From assembly GCF_004322755.1 (NCBI RefSeq), contig NZ_CP036401.1:6820001-6884000 (forward strand): a stretch of DNA of 64,000 nucleotides, given 5' to 3'. The first letter of the stretch is position 1; each line of letters opens with the position of its first letter. The notes beneath the pieces are model-generated. The model ran no database searches, was not told the origin of the DNA, and worked only from the letters and a program-made list of their open reading frames with translations. Position numbers and translations under genes: made by a program. Shown here one piece after another: positions 51,796 to 59,406 of this stretch. This stretch comes from Pseudoduganella albidiflava (GTDB lineage Bacteria; Pseudomonadota; Gammaproteobacteria; Burkholderiales; Burkholderiaceae_D).

Positions 51796-53307
51796 TCAGC
51801 GGATCGTGCGGTGCCAGTCCTGCTCGAACTCGTGCACCAGGGATTGGGTATTCAGGCGGTTCGGCGCCATCTTCAAGGGCTGCATGTCCGGCGGGAAGGT
51901 GAACATCGCCGCCGTCGTGGCACCGTTCAGGAAGCGCATCGGCAGCCGGTACGAGGCCGGCGGCGTGTAGACGCCCTGCGGCGACGCGAGGATGAAGCCC
52001 CATTCGCCGAAGGATGGCACATACAGGTGGTAAGGGTGGGTTCGCAAGCCCACTTCGCGCAGCGTGGCATCGATGGTCCAGAACGCGTGCGGCGCGAAGT
52101 ACGGCGAGGTCGACTGCACCACCACCAGGCCATTGGCCGCCAGGTGGTGCCGCAGCATGCTGTAGAACGGCACCGAATACAGCTTGCCGAGCGCGAAGCT
52201 GGACGGGTCGGGGAAATCGACGATGACGGCATCGAACATCTCGCCGGTGTCGCGCAGCCACACGGCCGCATCGGCGTTGATCACTTTGACGCGCGGGTCC
52301 GACAGCGCCCCGTGGTTCAGCGCGGCCAGTTCGGCGCGCGACTTGAACGCGGCGGTCATCGCCGGGTCCAGGTCGACCAGCGTCACCTGTTCGATGTTCT
52401 TGTAGCGCAGTACTTCGCGCGCCGCGAGGCCGTCGCCGCCACCCAGCACCAGCACGCGCCTGGCCCACGGCAGGCGTTCCAGCGCCGGGTGGACCAGCGC
52501 TTCGTGGTACCGGTATTCATCGCGCGACGAGAATTGCAGGTTGCCGTTGATATAGAGCCGTGTGTCGTCCTTCCAGCGCGTGATCACGAGGCGCTGGTAG
52601 GGTGTGCTGGTGGCGTACACGATCTCGTCGCCGAACAGCGAATGTTCGCCGAAGTGGGTCAGCCGGTCGGCACTGGCAAAGCCGAAGCCCAGCGCCACCA
52701 GCACGCCGCAGGCCCGCAGGGTGCGGCCGGCGAGGTGCGTCAGCTCGGCGCGGAACACATGGATGGTCCACAGCGCCACGCCGATATTGAGCATGCCGAA
52801 CAGGTAGCCGGTGCGCACCAGGCCCAGGTACGGTGCCAGCACCAGCGGGAACAGCAGCGACACGGCCAGCGCGCCCAGGTAGTCGAACGTGAGCACGCGG
52901 CTGACGATATCGGCGAACGCGGTCTGGCGCGCGTTCAGTGCCCGCATCACCAGCGGCACTTCCATGCCGACCATCGCGCCGATCATGAACACCAGCACGT
53001 ACAGCAGCAGCCGGAATGAGGCCGCCGACCACGAGAACGTCAGGAACAGCAGGGCCGCGGAGACGCCGCCGATCAGGCCGATGGCCAGTTCGACGTCGAC
53101 GAAGCGCGCCAGCACCTGCTCGTCCTTCACGTATTTCGACAGGTGGGCGCCGACACCCATGGCGAACAGGTAGCAGCCGATGATGGTGGAAAACTGCAGT
53201 ACCGAATCGCCCAGCAGGTAGCTGGACAGCGCGCCGGCGATCAGTTCATACGCCAGGCCGCAGGAGGCGACCACGAACACGGACAGGATCAGAATCTTTT
53301 TGGTCAT
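51796..53307 (-). CDS. speE: membrane-anchored spermidine synthase-like aminopropyltransferase
   Basis: A 503-residue protein with about seven transmembrane helices (residues 5-200) fused to a spermidine-synthase domain. The catalytic domain has TSTPYQRLVITRW (Tyr237-Gln238), the dcAdoMet loop LVLGGGDGLAAREVL (289-293), VDLDPAM (Asp314) and VIVDFPDPSSF (Asp364, Asp367). This is a polyamine aminopropyltransferase architecture seen in the PA4774-type SpeE2 family rather than housekeeping SpeE. It is divergent from the DUF350/SPFH operon and heads a three-gene unit. Its decarboxylated AdoMet would come from the enzyme encoded at 56465. Confidence 0.88.
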   Translation of the reverse strand: MTKKILILSVFVVASCGLAYELIAGALSSYLLGDSVLQFSTIIGCYLFAMGVGAHLSKYVKDEQVLARFVDVELAIGLIGGVSAALLFLTFSWSAASFRLLLYVLVFMIGAMVGMEVPLVMRALNARQTAFADIVSRVLTFDYLGALAVSLLFPLVLAPYLGLVRTGYLFGMLNIGVALWTIHVFRAELTHLAGRTLRACGVLVALGFGFASADRLTHFGEHSLFGDEIVYATSTPYQRLVITRWKDDTRLYINGNLQFSSRDEYRYHEALVHPALERLPWARRVLVLGGGDGLAAREVLRYKNIEQVTLVDLDPAMTAAFKSRAELAALNHGALSDPRVKVINADAAVWLRDTGEMFDAVIVDFPDPSSFALGKLYSVPFYSMLRHHLAANGLVVVQSTSPYFAPHAFWTIDATLREVGLRTHPYHLYVPSFGEWGFILASPQGVYTPPASYRLPMRFLNGATTAAMFTFPPDMQPLKMAPNRLNTQSLVHEFEQDWHRTIR

Positions 53308-53359
53308 TGCCCCGCGCCTGGATTATCATGTTCCGTTTGAAAGTTTGCCACTATAGACC

Positions 53360-53746
53360 ATGTTCGCCGTCGCCAACTACCTGATCCACCTGTGCATCGC
53401 CGCCGCGCTGCTGGCCGTGTTCTTCAAGGCTTACACGTGGATGACGCCGTACGACGAAGTCCACCTGATCCGGCAAGGCAACCATGCGGCGGCCCTGTCG
53501 CTGGGCGGCGCGCTACTGGGCTTTTCGCTGACCATCGCCTCGGGGCTGCTGCACACGCGTAACTACCAGGAATTCTTTGCCTGGGTGTTCGGCGCGATGA
53601 TCGTGCAGGCGCTGGCCTATGCGGTGACCACGCGCGCACTGAAGATGGCCAAGGACCAGATCGAGGCGGGCAACAGCGCCTTCGGCGGCCTGCTCGGCAC
53701 CATTTCCCTTTCCATCGGCGGCATCAACGCCGCCTGCATTTCCTGA
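53360..53746 (+). CDS. DUF350 (YjfL-like) integral membrane protein
   Basis: A 128-residue DUF350 protein with four transmembrane helices arranged as two repeats (IHLCIAAALLAVFFKAYTWM, ALSLGGALLGFSLTIASGLL, AWVFGAMIVQALAYAVTTRA, GLLGTISLSIGGINAACI). E. coli YjfL, in the yjfIJKLMC operon, is of this family. The molecular role is unknown; a membrane-stress or channel-like role has been suggested for such proteins. The start lies 52 bases from the divergent speE start, so the two promoters must overlap. It is followed after 7 bases by the SPFH gene. Confidence 0.9.
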   Translation: MFAVANYLIHLCIAAALLAVFFKAYTWMTPYDEVHLIRQGNHAAALSLGGALLGFSLTIASGLLHTRNYQEFFAWVFGAMIVQALAYAVTTRALKMAKDQIEAGNSAFGGLLGTISLSIGGINAACIS

Positions 53747-53753
53747 GGAGTCC

Positions 53754-54818
53754 ATGATGGGTATCGGCAGCTTTATCAAGAAACAGTTCATCGATGTCCT
53801 GCAATGGAACGAGGACCAGGAAGGCGTGCTGGCCTGGCGCTACCCGATGCAGGATTTCGAGATCCAGAACGGCGGCGTGCTGGTGGTGCGCGAATCGCAG
53901 GTGGCGGTGTTCGTCAACGAGGGCCAGATCGCCGACGTGTTCGGCCCCGGCACGCACAAGCTGACGACGCAGACGCTGCCCGTGCTGACCAACCTGAGGA
54001 ACTGGGACAAGCTGTTCGATGCGCCGTTCAAGTCGGACGTGTACTTCTTCAGCACGCGCGTGCAGACCGGCCGCAAGTGGGGCACGCCGCAACCGGTGAC
54101 AATCCGCGACAAGGATTTCGACATGATCCGGGTGCGCGCCTTCGGCATGTATTCGTATCGCGTGGCGGACGCCCGCAAGTTCTTCACCGAGATCAGCGGC
54201 ACCCGCGACACGTACACGCGCGATGAAGTGGAAGACCAGCTGCGCGGCATCCTGCTGTCGACGATGGCCAGCTCGATCGGCGGCTCGAACGTGGCCTTCC
54301 TCGACATGGCGGCCAACCAGGCGCTGATGGCGCAGGAAATCAAGGGCGACCTGGCCGATGCGTTCGCGCGCTACGGCATCGGCCTCGATGAATTCAACGT
54401 GGCGTCCGTGAGCCTGCCGGACGAATTGCAGCGGGCGCTGGACGACCGCATCTCGGCCGGCATGAAGGGCGGCCTGTCGGCCGACAAGATGGCCGGTTTC
54501 ACCCGCTACCAGACCGCCACCGCGATCCCGCTGGCGGCGCAGAACGAAGGCGGCATCGCCGGCATCGGCGCGGGGCTGGGCGCCGGCGTGACGATCGGCC
54601 AGGCGATGGGCCAGGCGGTCGGCGCTTCGCTGACGCCTGTCGCGCCGCAAGCGGCCCCCGCCCCCGTGCAGGCCGCGCCGGCGCCGGTGGCGCCACCGGC
54701 CGAGGAATCGATCGAGGGCCGCCTGCAAAAGCTCAAGGGCCTGCTGGACAAGGGCCTGATCTCCGCCGCCGACTATGACAGCACGAAAGCCGAGCTGCTG
54801 AAGAAACTGATCGGCTGA
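53754..54818 (+). CDS. SPFH-domain protein with C-terminal SHOCT domain
   Basis: A 354-residue SPFH/band-7 protein of the type often mislabelled virion core protein (YdjI-like). The N-terminal SPFH domain spans about residues 25-245 (VLVVRESQVAVFVNEGQIAD, then VFGPGTHKLTTQTLPVLTNL), a Gly/Ala-rich linker follows (GIGAGLGAGVTIGQAMGQAV), then Pro/Ala repeats and a SHOCT motif (IEGRLQKLKGLLDKGLISAA). In B. subtilis YdjI recruits the stress protein PspA to the membrane. GAGGAG precedes ATG 53754. It is the second gene of the plus operon. Confidence 0.9.
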   Translation: MMGIGSFIKKQFIDVLQWNEDQEGVLAWRYPMQDFEIQNGGVLVVRESQVAVFVNEGQIADVFGPGTHKLTTQTLPVLTNLRNWDKLFDAPFKSDVYFFSTRVQTGRKWGTPQPVTIRDKDFDMIRVRAFGMYSYRVADARKFFTEISGTRDTYTRDEVEDQLRGILLSTMASSIGGSNVAFLDMAANQALMAQEIKGDLADAFARYGIGLDEFNVASVSLPDELQRALDDRISAGMKGGLSADKMAGFTRYQTATAIPLAAQNEGGIAGIGAGLGAGVTIGQAMGQAVGASLTPVAPQAAPAPVQAAPAPVAPPAEESIEGRLQKLKGLLDKGLISAADYDSTKAELLKKLIG

Positions 54819-54831
54819 CGCGGGCCGCGCA

Positions 54832-56298
54832 TTGATCACTGCTTCCTGCCCCAACTGCGGCGCCGAAGTGCGCTTCCGCTCGCATGCGGCCGTGATGGCC
54901 GTGTGCGAGTTCTGCCGCACCGGCGTGCTGAAGGATGCCGGCAGCGTACGTGACCTCGGCAAAATTTCGGAGGTGCTGGAAGACTATTCGCCGATCCAGC
55001 TCGGCACGTCCGGCACGTGGGCCAAGCGGCCCTTTACCGTCATCGGGCGCCTGCAGCTGCGCTACGAGGCCGGTTTCTGGAACGAGTGGTACCTGCTGTT
55101 CGACGATGGCCAGGCGGGCTGGCTGGGTGACGCCTCGGGCCAGTTCACGATCACGCTCGAACGGCGCCTGGAAGGCCCGCTGCCCGCCTTTGGCGAGCTG
55201 CGCGCCGGCCAGTATGTGATGGTCGCCGGCGAGCGCTGGATGGCGGCGGACGTGCGCACGGCGCGCTGCACCGGCGGCCAGGGTGAACTGCCGTTCCGCG
55301 TGACCGACGGGTGGCAGGCGAAAGTGGCGGACCTGCGCGGCGGCGGCGCTTTCCTCACGCTGGACTATTCCGACGGCGACCGGCCGCTGGCCTACGGCGG
55401 CGTGCCGGTGACGCTGGACAGCCTGCGCCCGCAATTGCTGCGCGACGAGCAGGAGATCGCCCGCACGGCGGGCCGCTTGCGGGGCAAGGTCCAGGCACTC
55501 GATTGCCCGTCGTGCGGCAGCGGCATCAAGTACCTGCCGGGCATGACGGCGAACCTGGTGTGCCCGGCCTGCAGCGCGCAGCTCGACGCAGCCAGCCCGA
55601 AGATCGAAGTGCTGCGCGCCGGCGAGCGGGTGGAGGCCGAGCCGACCACGCTGCCGCTGGGTGCCGAGGGCAAGCTGGGCAGCCAGAGGCTCACCGTGAT
55701 CGGCGTGATGCGCCGCGAAGATGACGAGGGCACCGGGTGGACCGAATACCTACTGTACGGAAGCCGGGCCGGCTTTACCTGGCTGGTGGAGACGGACGAT
55801 GGCTGGCAGCGCTCCGACGCGATGGACGTGTGGCCCGACTGGCGCGGCGAGTCGGCAATGCTCGACAACGTCTCGTACCGGTGGCTGTATGACTATCCTG
55901 CCCGCGTGACGTTCGCCGCCGGTGCATTCAACTGGCGCGTGGAAGTGGGCGATGTCATGGAGGTCCAGGAATTCCAGTCGGGCCAGGTCACGCTGGCGGC
56001 CGAACGCGGCGCCAGCGAGATCACCTGGTCGCGTTCCACACCCGTGGCGTTCGACCAGCTGAAGGCCTGGTTCCCCGCCGTATTGAAGGCAACACCGCCG
56101 CCGCCACCGCGCACGCCGGGCACGCTGGCCAGCACCACCCGCTACCGCAGCTCGGCCAAGTTCCTGATCATCGCGGCCGGCGTGCTGAACGCGATCCCGC
56201 TGATGGCCAATTTCGGCGGCACGGTCGCCTTCACGGTGCTGGCCGGGCTGGCGCTGTACCTGCCGGCGATCTTCCTGGATAACAACGACAAGCCATGA
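54832..56298 (+). CDS. DUF4178 protein with two zinc ribbons and C-terminal membrane helices
   Basis: A 488-residue protein with a DUF4178 core repeated twice (residues about 55-190 and 265-420). The N-terminal zinc ribbon has Cys6, Cys9, Cys25 and Cys28 (SCPNCG, CEFCRT), and a second ribbon precedes the second DUF4178 repeat with Cys225, Cys228, Cys244 and Cys247. Two hydrophobic segments at about 440-480 anchor it. It begins with TTG at 54832, 14 bases after the SPFH stop, since no ATG fits. The layout (ribbon plus membrane helices beside an SPFH protein) recalls YdjG/YdjH of B. subtilis. The biochemical role is unknown. Confidence 0.85.
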   Translation: MITASCPNCGAEVRFRSHAAVMAVCEFCRTGVLKDAGSVRDLGKISEVLEDYSPIQLGTSGTWAKRPFTVIGRLQLRYEAGFWNEWYLLFDDGQAGWLGDASGQFTITLERRLEGPLPAFGELRAGQYVMVAGERWMAADVRTARCTGGQGELPFRVTDGWQAKVADLRGGGAFLTLDYSDGDRPLAYGGVPVTLDSLRPQLLRDEQEIARTAGRLRGKVQALDCPSCGSGIKYLPGMTANLVCPACSAQLDAASPKIEVLRAGERVEAEPTTLPLGAEGKLGSQRLTVIGVMRREDDEGTGWTEYLLYGSRAGFTWLVETDDGWQRSDAMDVWPDWRGESAMLDNVSYRWLYDYPARVTFAAGAFNWRVEVGDVMEVQEFQSGQVTLAAERGASEITWSRSTPVAFDQLKAWFPAVLKATPPPPPRTPGTLASTTRYRSSAKFLIIAAGVLNAIPLMANFGGTVAFTVLAGLALYLPAIFLDNNDKP

Positions 56299-56468
56299 AG
56301 AAGTTCTGGATCTACGGCATTGCCGTCGTCTTCGTCTCGACCGTACTCAGCTGGACCAACATGGGGCCCAGGACGGGCGGCTTCGCGCGGACCTACGGCG
56401 GCGGCTCCACCTGGTCGTCGAACACGGGCGGCGGCGGCTGGGGCGGTGGTGGCGGGGGCCATAAGTGA
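56295..56468 (+). CDS. glycine-rich membrane mini-protein
   Basis: A 57-residue open frame whose ATG overlaps the DUF4178 stop (ATGA) and whose stop overlaps the GTG start of the next gene (GTGA). The N-terminus has one hydrophobic helix (FWIYGIAVVFVSTVLSW, residues 4-20), and the C-terminal half is Gly-rich (TGGGGWGGGGGGHK). The position between two real genes with overlapping start and stop on both sides supports translation. Similar glycine-rich one-helix proteins occur beside DUF4178 genes, but I cannot confirm a family here. Its function is unknown. Confidence 0.7.
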   Translation: MKKFWIYGIAVVFVSTVLSWTNMGPRTGGFARTYGGGSTWSSNTGGGGWGGGGGGHK

Positions 56469-56839
56469 GTGCTTACAAGGCCGAGGGAACCCATCTGTTG
56501 GCGGACTTGTCCGGTATCGCACCCGACCAGCTGACGAGCTGTGCCCGCATCGAAGCGCTGCTGCGTATGTCGGCGCAAGCGGCCGGCGCGCACATCCTGC
56601 ACAGCCATTTCCACGGCTTCGGCCCCGGGCTCGGCGTGACCGGCGTCGTGCTGCTGGCTGAATCGCACATCTCGATTCATACCTGGCCCGAGCAGCAATT
56701 CGCCGCGGTCGACATCTTCATGTGCGGTGCCGCTGCGCCGCAGCGCGCGCTGGACGTGCTGCGCACGGCGCTGGCGCCTGCGCACTGCCGCGTGCGCACG
56801 GTGCAACGCTGTGCGGTTGACGAAGCCATCACGGAATGA
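56465..56839 (+). CDS. speD: S-adenosylmethionine decarboxylase proenzyme (class Ib)
   Basis: A 124-residue prokaryotic AdoMet decarboxylase. Autocatalytic cleavage is expected between Glu66 and Ser67 in LLAESHISIHTWPE, which makes the pyruvoyl group; His72 and Cys87 (VDIFMCG) are the other processing residues. Its product, decarboxylated AdoMet, is the aminopropyl donor for the SpeE-like protein encoded at 51796. It starts with GTG at 56465, overlapping the mini-protein stop. It is the last gene of the plus operon. In P. aeruginosa the homologous pair PA4773-PA4774 makes surface spermidine. Confidence 0.9.
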   Translation: MSAYKAEGTHLLADLSGIAPDQLTSCARIEALLRMSAQAAGAHILHSHFHGFGPGLGVTGVVLLAESHISIHTWPEQQFAAVDIFMCGAAAPQRALDVLRTALAPAHCRVRTVQRCAVDEAITE

Positions 56840-56877
56840 GAAACTTGCAGTTCCACTAACGCCTACAGGAGACAAGC

Positions 56878-56916
56878 ATGAACGCCACGGACATTGCCTT
56901 CCTGTCGGCCGCGTAA
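56878..56916 (+). CDS. 12-codon mini-ORF with good ribosome site
   Basis: ATG at 56878 is preceded by ACAGGAGACAAGC, an ideal Shine-Dalgarno at 7 bases, and encodes MNATDIAFLSAA before TAA. It lies between speD and rsgA. It could be a leader peptide for the following RNA or the remnant of a gene. There is no protein evidence. Confidence 0.3.
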   Translation: MNATDIAFLSAA

Positions 56917-57047
56917 CAGCGCTGGACTTCGCCTGATTCCCCGGTTCTCATCCCGGTTGTAATCTTCCCGGTGTTCCCGGCGCCTGTCGCGCCGACCTTC
57001 CCCTTCGACGTTGCCGCCCGAAGCCACTAGCTTTGCGCGCGGCTTGT

Positions 57048-57066
57048 GCTCGCGCCTGCCGCGAGC
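57048..57066 (+). other. leader hairpin upstream of rsgA
   Basis: GCTCGCG-CCTGC-CGCGAGC is a perfect seven-pair stem 27 bases before the rsgA start. The 253-base space 56840-57092 between speD and rsgA holds this, the mini-ORF at 56878 and CCCGG-rich words at 56940-56985. I do not recognise a known riboswitch in it. Confidence 0.4.
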
Positions 57067-57092
57067 TGTGAACTCATGGGAACACCACCATC

Positions 57093-58175
57093 ATGCTGCA
57101 CATCGACATCGATGTTTTACGCACTATCGGACTGAACAACCTGACCGCCGGCCACCTGGCGGCACTGGATACCACGCCAACCATGCGCCCGATGCGCATC
57201 GCCGCCATCCATGGCGAATGGATGACCGTGCACGACGGCCATGCCGACCGGCAGGCGCGTGCCCTGCCCCGCCTGCTGTCGGCCCTGGCCGACGACGAAG
57301 ACGCGCTGGCGGTGGGCGACTGGGTCGCTGTCGACGACCTGGACGGCGAACACTGGATCGCCTTGCGAGCCGCCCCGCTGACGCAGGTCGCGCGCCGTGC
57401 CAACGATGGCCGCCGCCAGGTATTGGCCAGCAATATCGATACCGCGTTGCTGGTCATGGGCCTGGACCTCGACTTCAACCTGCGCCGGCTGGAGCGGTAT
57501 ATCGCCGTGGTGCAAAGCGCCGATATCGCGCCCGTGGTGGTGCTGACCAAGGCCGATATCGCCACGGAGGTGGACGAGAAAGTGGCGGAGGTCCAGCGCC
57601 GGCTGCCGGCCGGGATCGCCGTGCTGGCGATCAATGGCTTGAGCGGCGCGGCTGCCGCAGCCTTGCAACCGTGGCTCGGGGCGGGTCAGACCTTGTGCCT
57701 GCTCGGCGCGTCGGGCACCGGCAAATCGACGCTGACCAATACGCTGACCGCTGCGTTGAACGATGCGCCAGGCACCGGCGTCCAGGAAACCAGCGTCACG
57801 CGCAAGGGCGATGGCCGCGGCAGGCACACGACCACCGCGCGTTCGCTGCACCGCTGCACGGGCGGCGCCTGCATCGTCGATACGCCGGGCCTGCGCACCT
57901 GGCGGCCGGACGCCGACGAGAAGACGCTGGCCGCCACGTTCGACGATATCGCCGACCTGGCGCAGCACTGCCAGTTCCGCGACTGCCAGCATGGGCTGGA
58001 ACCGGGTTGCGCGGTGCGCGCGGGCGCCGATCCGGACCGGCTGGCCAATTACCACAAGCTGTTGCGCGATGCCCGGCGGGGCGCGCAGACGCCGCTGGAC
58101 CGGATTGCCGAACGGGCGAAGTGGAAGGTGATCGTCAAGTCCGCGCAGCGGCGCCAGCGCGAGAAGGGAAGATAA
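57093..58175 (+). CDS. rsgA: ribosome small subunit-dependent GTPase A (RsgA)
   Basis: A 360-residue circularly permuted GTPase. After an OB-fold N-terminus (residues about 30-95), the motifs come in permuted order: G4 VVVLTKADI near 150, G1 LLGASGTGKSTL near 210, G2 RHTTTARSL and G3 IVDTPGLRTW near 265. The zinc knuckle near residues 290-310 (HCQFRDCQHGLEPGCAVRAG) follows the GTPase. RsgA assists late 30S maturation. Length and divergence suggest it is the shorter accessory type rather than the housekeeping copy, but this is inference. The leader at 56840-57092 is long. Confidence 0.9.
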   Translation: MLHIDIDVLRTIGLNNLTAGHLAALDTTPTMRPMRIAAIHGEWMTVHDGHADRQARALPRLLSALADDEDALAVGDWVAVDDLDGEHWIALRAAPLTQVARRANDGRRQVLASNIDTALLVMGLDLDFNLRRLERYIAVVQSADIAPVVVLTKADIATEVDEKVAEVQRRLPAGIAVLAINGLSGAAAAALQPWLGAGQTLCLLGASGTGKSTLTNTLTAALNDAPGTGVQETSVTRKGDGRGRHTTTARSLHRCTGGACIVDTPGLRTWRPDADEKTLAATFDDIADLAQHCQFRDCQHGLEPGCAVRAGADPDRLANYHKLLRDARRGAQTPLDRIAERAKWKVIVKSAQRRQREKGR

Positions 58176-58235
58176 GGGGGAGCGATGGCGGCGCGTGCCG
58201 GCCTGCCGCCACGGCAAAGCCGGCGTTCGGGAACG

Positions 58236-58625
58236 CTACTTCTCCTGGAGCGTCGCCTCGATGTTGTTGCCGTCGAAGTCGAGGATGTAAGCGCTGTAGT
58301 AGTGGCCCGAGCCCACCCGCAAGCCGGGCGGGCCGTGGTCTTCGGCACCGTGTTCCATCGCCGCCGCGTAGAACTTGTCCACGGCGGAGCGATCGGGGGC
58401 GGCGAAGGCGATATGGATCGGCGCATTGCCGGCCTGGTGGCCGGCACGCCAGTACGTGGGGATCTCGGAGCCCAGCCAGATGAACGGCTGGCCTCCCTCG
58501 GCAGCGTAGATGGCCCAATCCATGTCGGTTTCGGTGCGACGGATTCCCAGCGGCGCCAGGCAGGCGTCATACAACGCCGCGCTGCGCGTGAAATCCGTCA
58601 CGACAATACCGAGATGATGAAACAT
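58236..58625 (-). CDS. VOC-superfamily (glyoxalase-like) protein
   Basis: A 129-residue vicinal-oxygen-chelate protein. It has MFHHLGIVVTDFTRSAALYD at the N-terminus, metal-type His at residue 4 and Glu in NIEATLQ at the C-terminus, and HIAFAAPDRSAVDKFYAAAM in the second module; HYYSAYILDFDGNNIE is the usual end motif. Such proteins may be lactoylglutathione lyase-like or antibiotic-resistance-like; the substrate is unknown. It is convergent with rsgA. Confidence 0.87.
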   Translation of the reverse strand: MFHHLGIVVTDFTRSAALYDACLAPLGIRRTETDMDWAIYAAEGGQPFIWLGSEIPTYWRAGHQAGNAPIHIAFAAPDRSAVDKFYAAAMEHGAEDHGPPGLRVGSGHYYSAYILDFDGNNIEATLQEK

Positions 58626-58700
58626 GCGCTGCTCCTGGAGTCAGAGAGACCAGCCTATCATTGTCGACCGCTCTCTGGCGCGCGCAAGCGCCGCGGCACG

Positions 58701-59384
58701 TCAGAAGTGCCGCGAATAGCCCAGCGACAGGGCGCCGAAGCGGCGCCGTTCGTAGTCCACGGCCACGTCGCCACCGCGCTCCGGCGCCGGCAAGGCCAGC
58801 CATGTGTATTGCAGCGACAGCGCCTGCCCGGGCGCAACGCGGTATTCCAGGCCGGCGCGCAACTGCCATGCGAATCCGCTTTTCGACGCGGGACCGAAAC
58901 AGCGGCAGTTGAAACTGCCCAGCGCCAGGTCCGGCAGCTTGACGCGCCCCCAGCCGATCCCGCCGCCGACAAAGGTGCCCAGCGATTCGGACAGCCGGTC
59001 GGTGCGGTAGGCATTGGCGAACACGGCATCGTAGTGGCCGCGCGCATCGGCCGCCTCGGTCACGGGCCCCAGCGCCAGCTGCTCGACGCGCAGCGCGCCC
59101 CGTTCGTATTCCAGTTCGTAGCGCGCGTGTTCGGTGGCATGCCCCACCTGGATGCCGCCATGCAGGCCGCGCTTCAGTTCGGCCCGGCCGTCGAAAGCCA
59201 CGCCGCCGCCGAAATCGACGCGGGCATCCCAGTGGTCCAGCGTATTGGCGCCCAGGTGGGCGCCCCAGTAGCGGTAAGACTGCGGGTAAGACTGGGCAGT
59301 TGCGGTCGCGGCACCCAGCGCCCCGGCCGCAAGCATAGCCACGACAACCGCCGCGTGCACGGAGCGATACTTCATTCGTTTCAT
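58701..59384 (-). CDS. exported beta-barrel outer-membrane-like protein
   Basis: A 227-residue protein with a signal peptide (VHAAVVVAMLAAGALGAATATAQ given in part: VVAMLAAGALGAATATAQ). The mature part alternates polar and hydrophobic residues in about eight strands (YWGAHLGANTLDHWDARVDF, then RYELEYERGALRVEQLALG), with a Gly-rich turn (GTFVGGGIGWGRVKL) and the terminal aromatic Phe of outer-membrane barrels (LSLGYSRHF). It resembles the OmpA-like or opacity-type small barrels. No family is recognised. ATG 59384 or 59375 could be the start. Confidence 0.7.
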   Translation of the reverse strand: MKRMKYRSVHAAVVVAMLAAGALGAATATAQSYPQSYRYWGAHLGANTLDHWDARVDFGGGVAFDGRAELKRGLHGGIQVGHATEHARYELEYERGALRVEQLALGPVTEAADARGHYDAVFANAYRTDRLSESLGTFVGGGIGWGRVKLPDLALGSFNCRCFGPASKSGFAWQLRAGLEYRVAPGQALSLQYTWLALPAPERGGDVAVDYERRRFGALSLGYSRHF

Positions 59385-59406
59385 GTGCCTCCCGACATTG
59401 ACTCGA

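Noticed and set aside
56917..57092. Known riboswitch upstream of rsgA
   Set aside because: No match to the conserved cores I know (yybP-ykoY, M-box and similar); only simple hairpins are visible.
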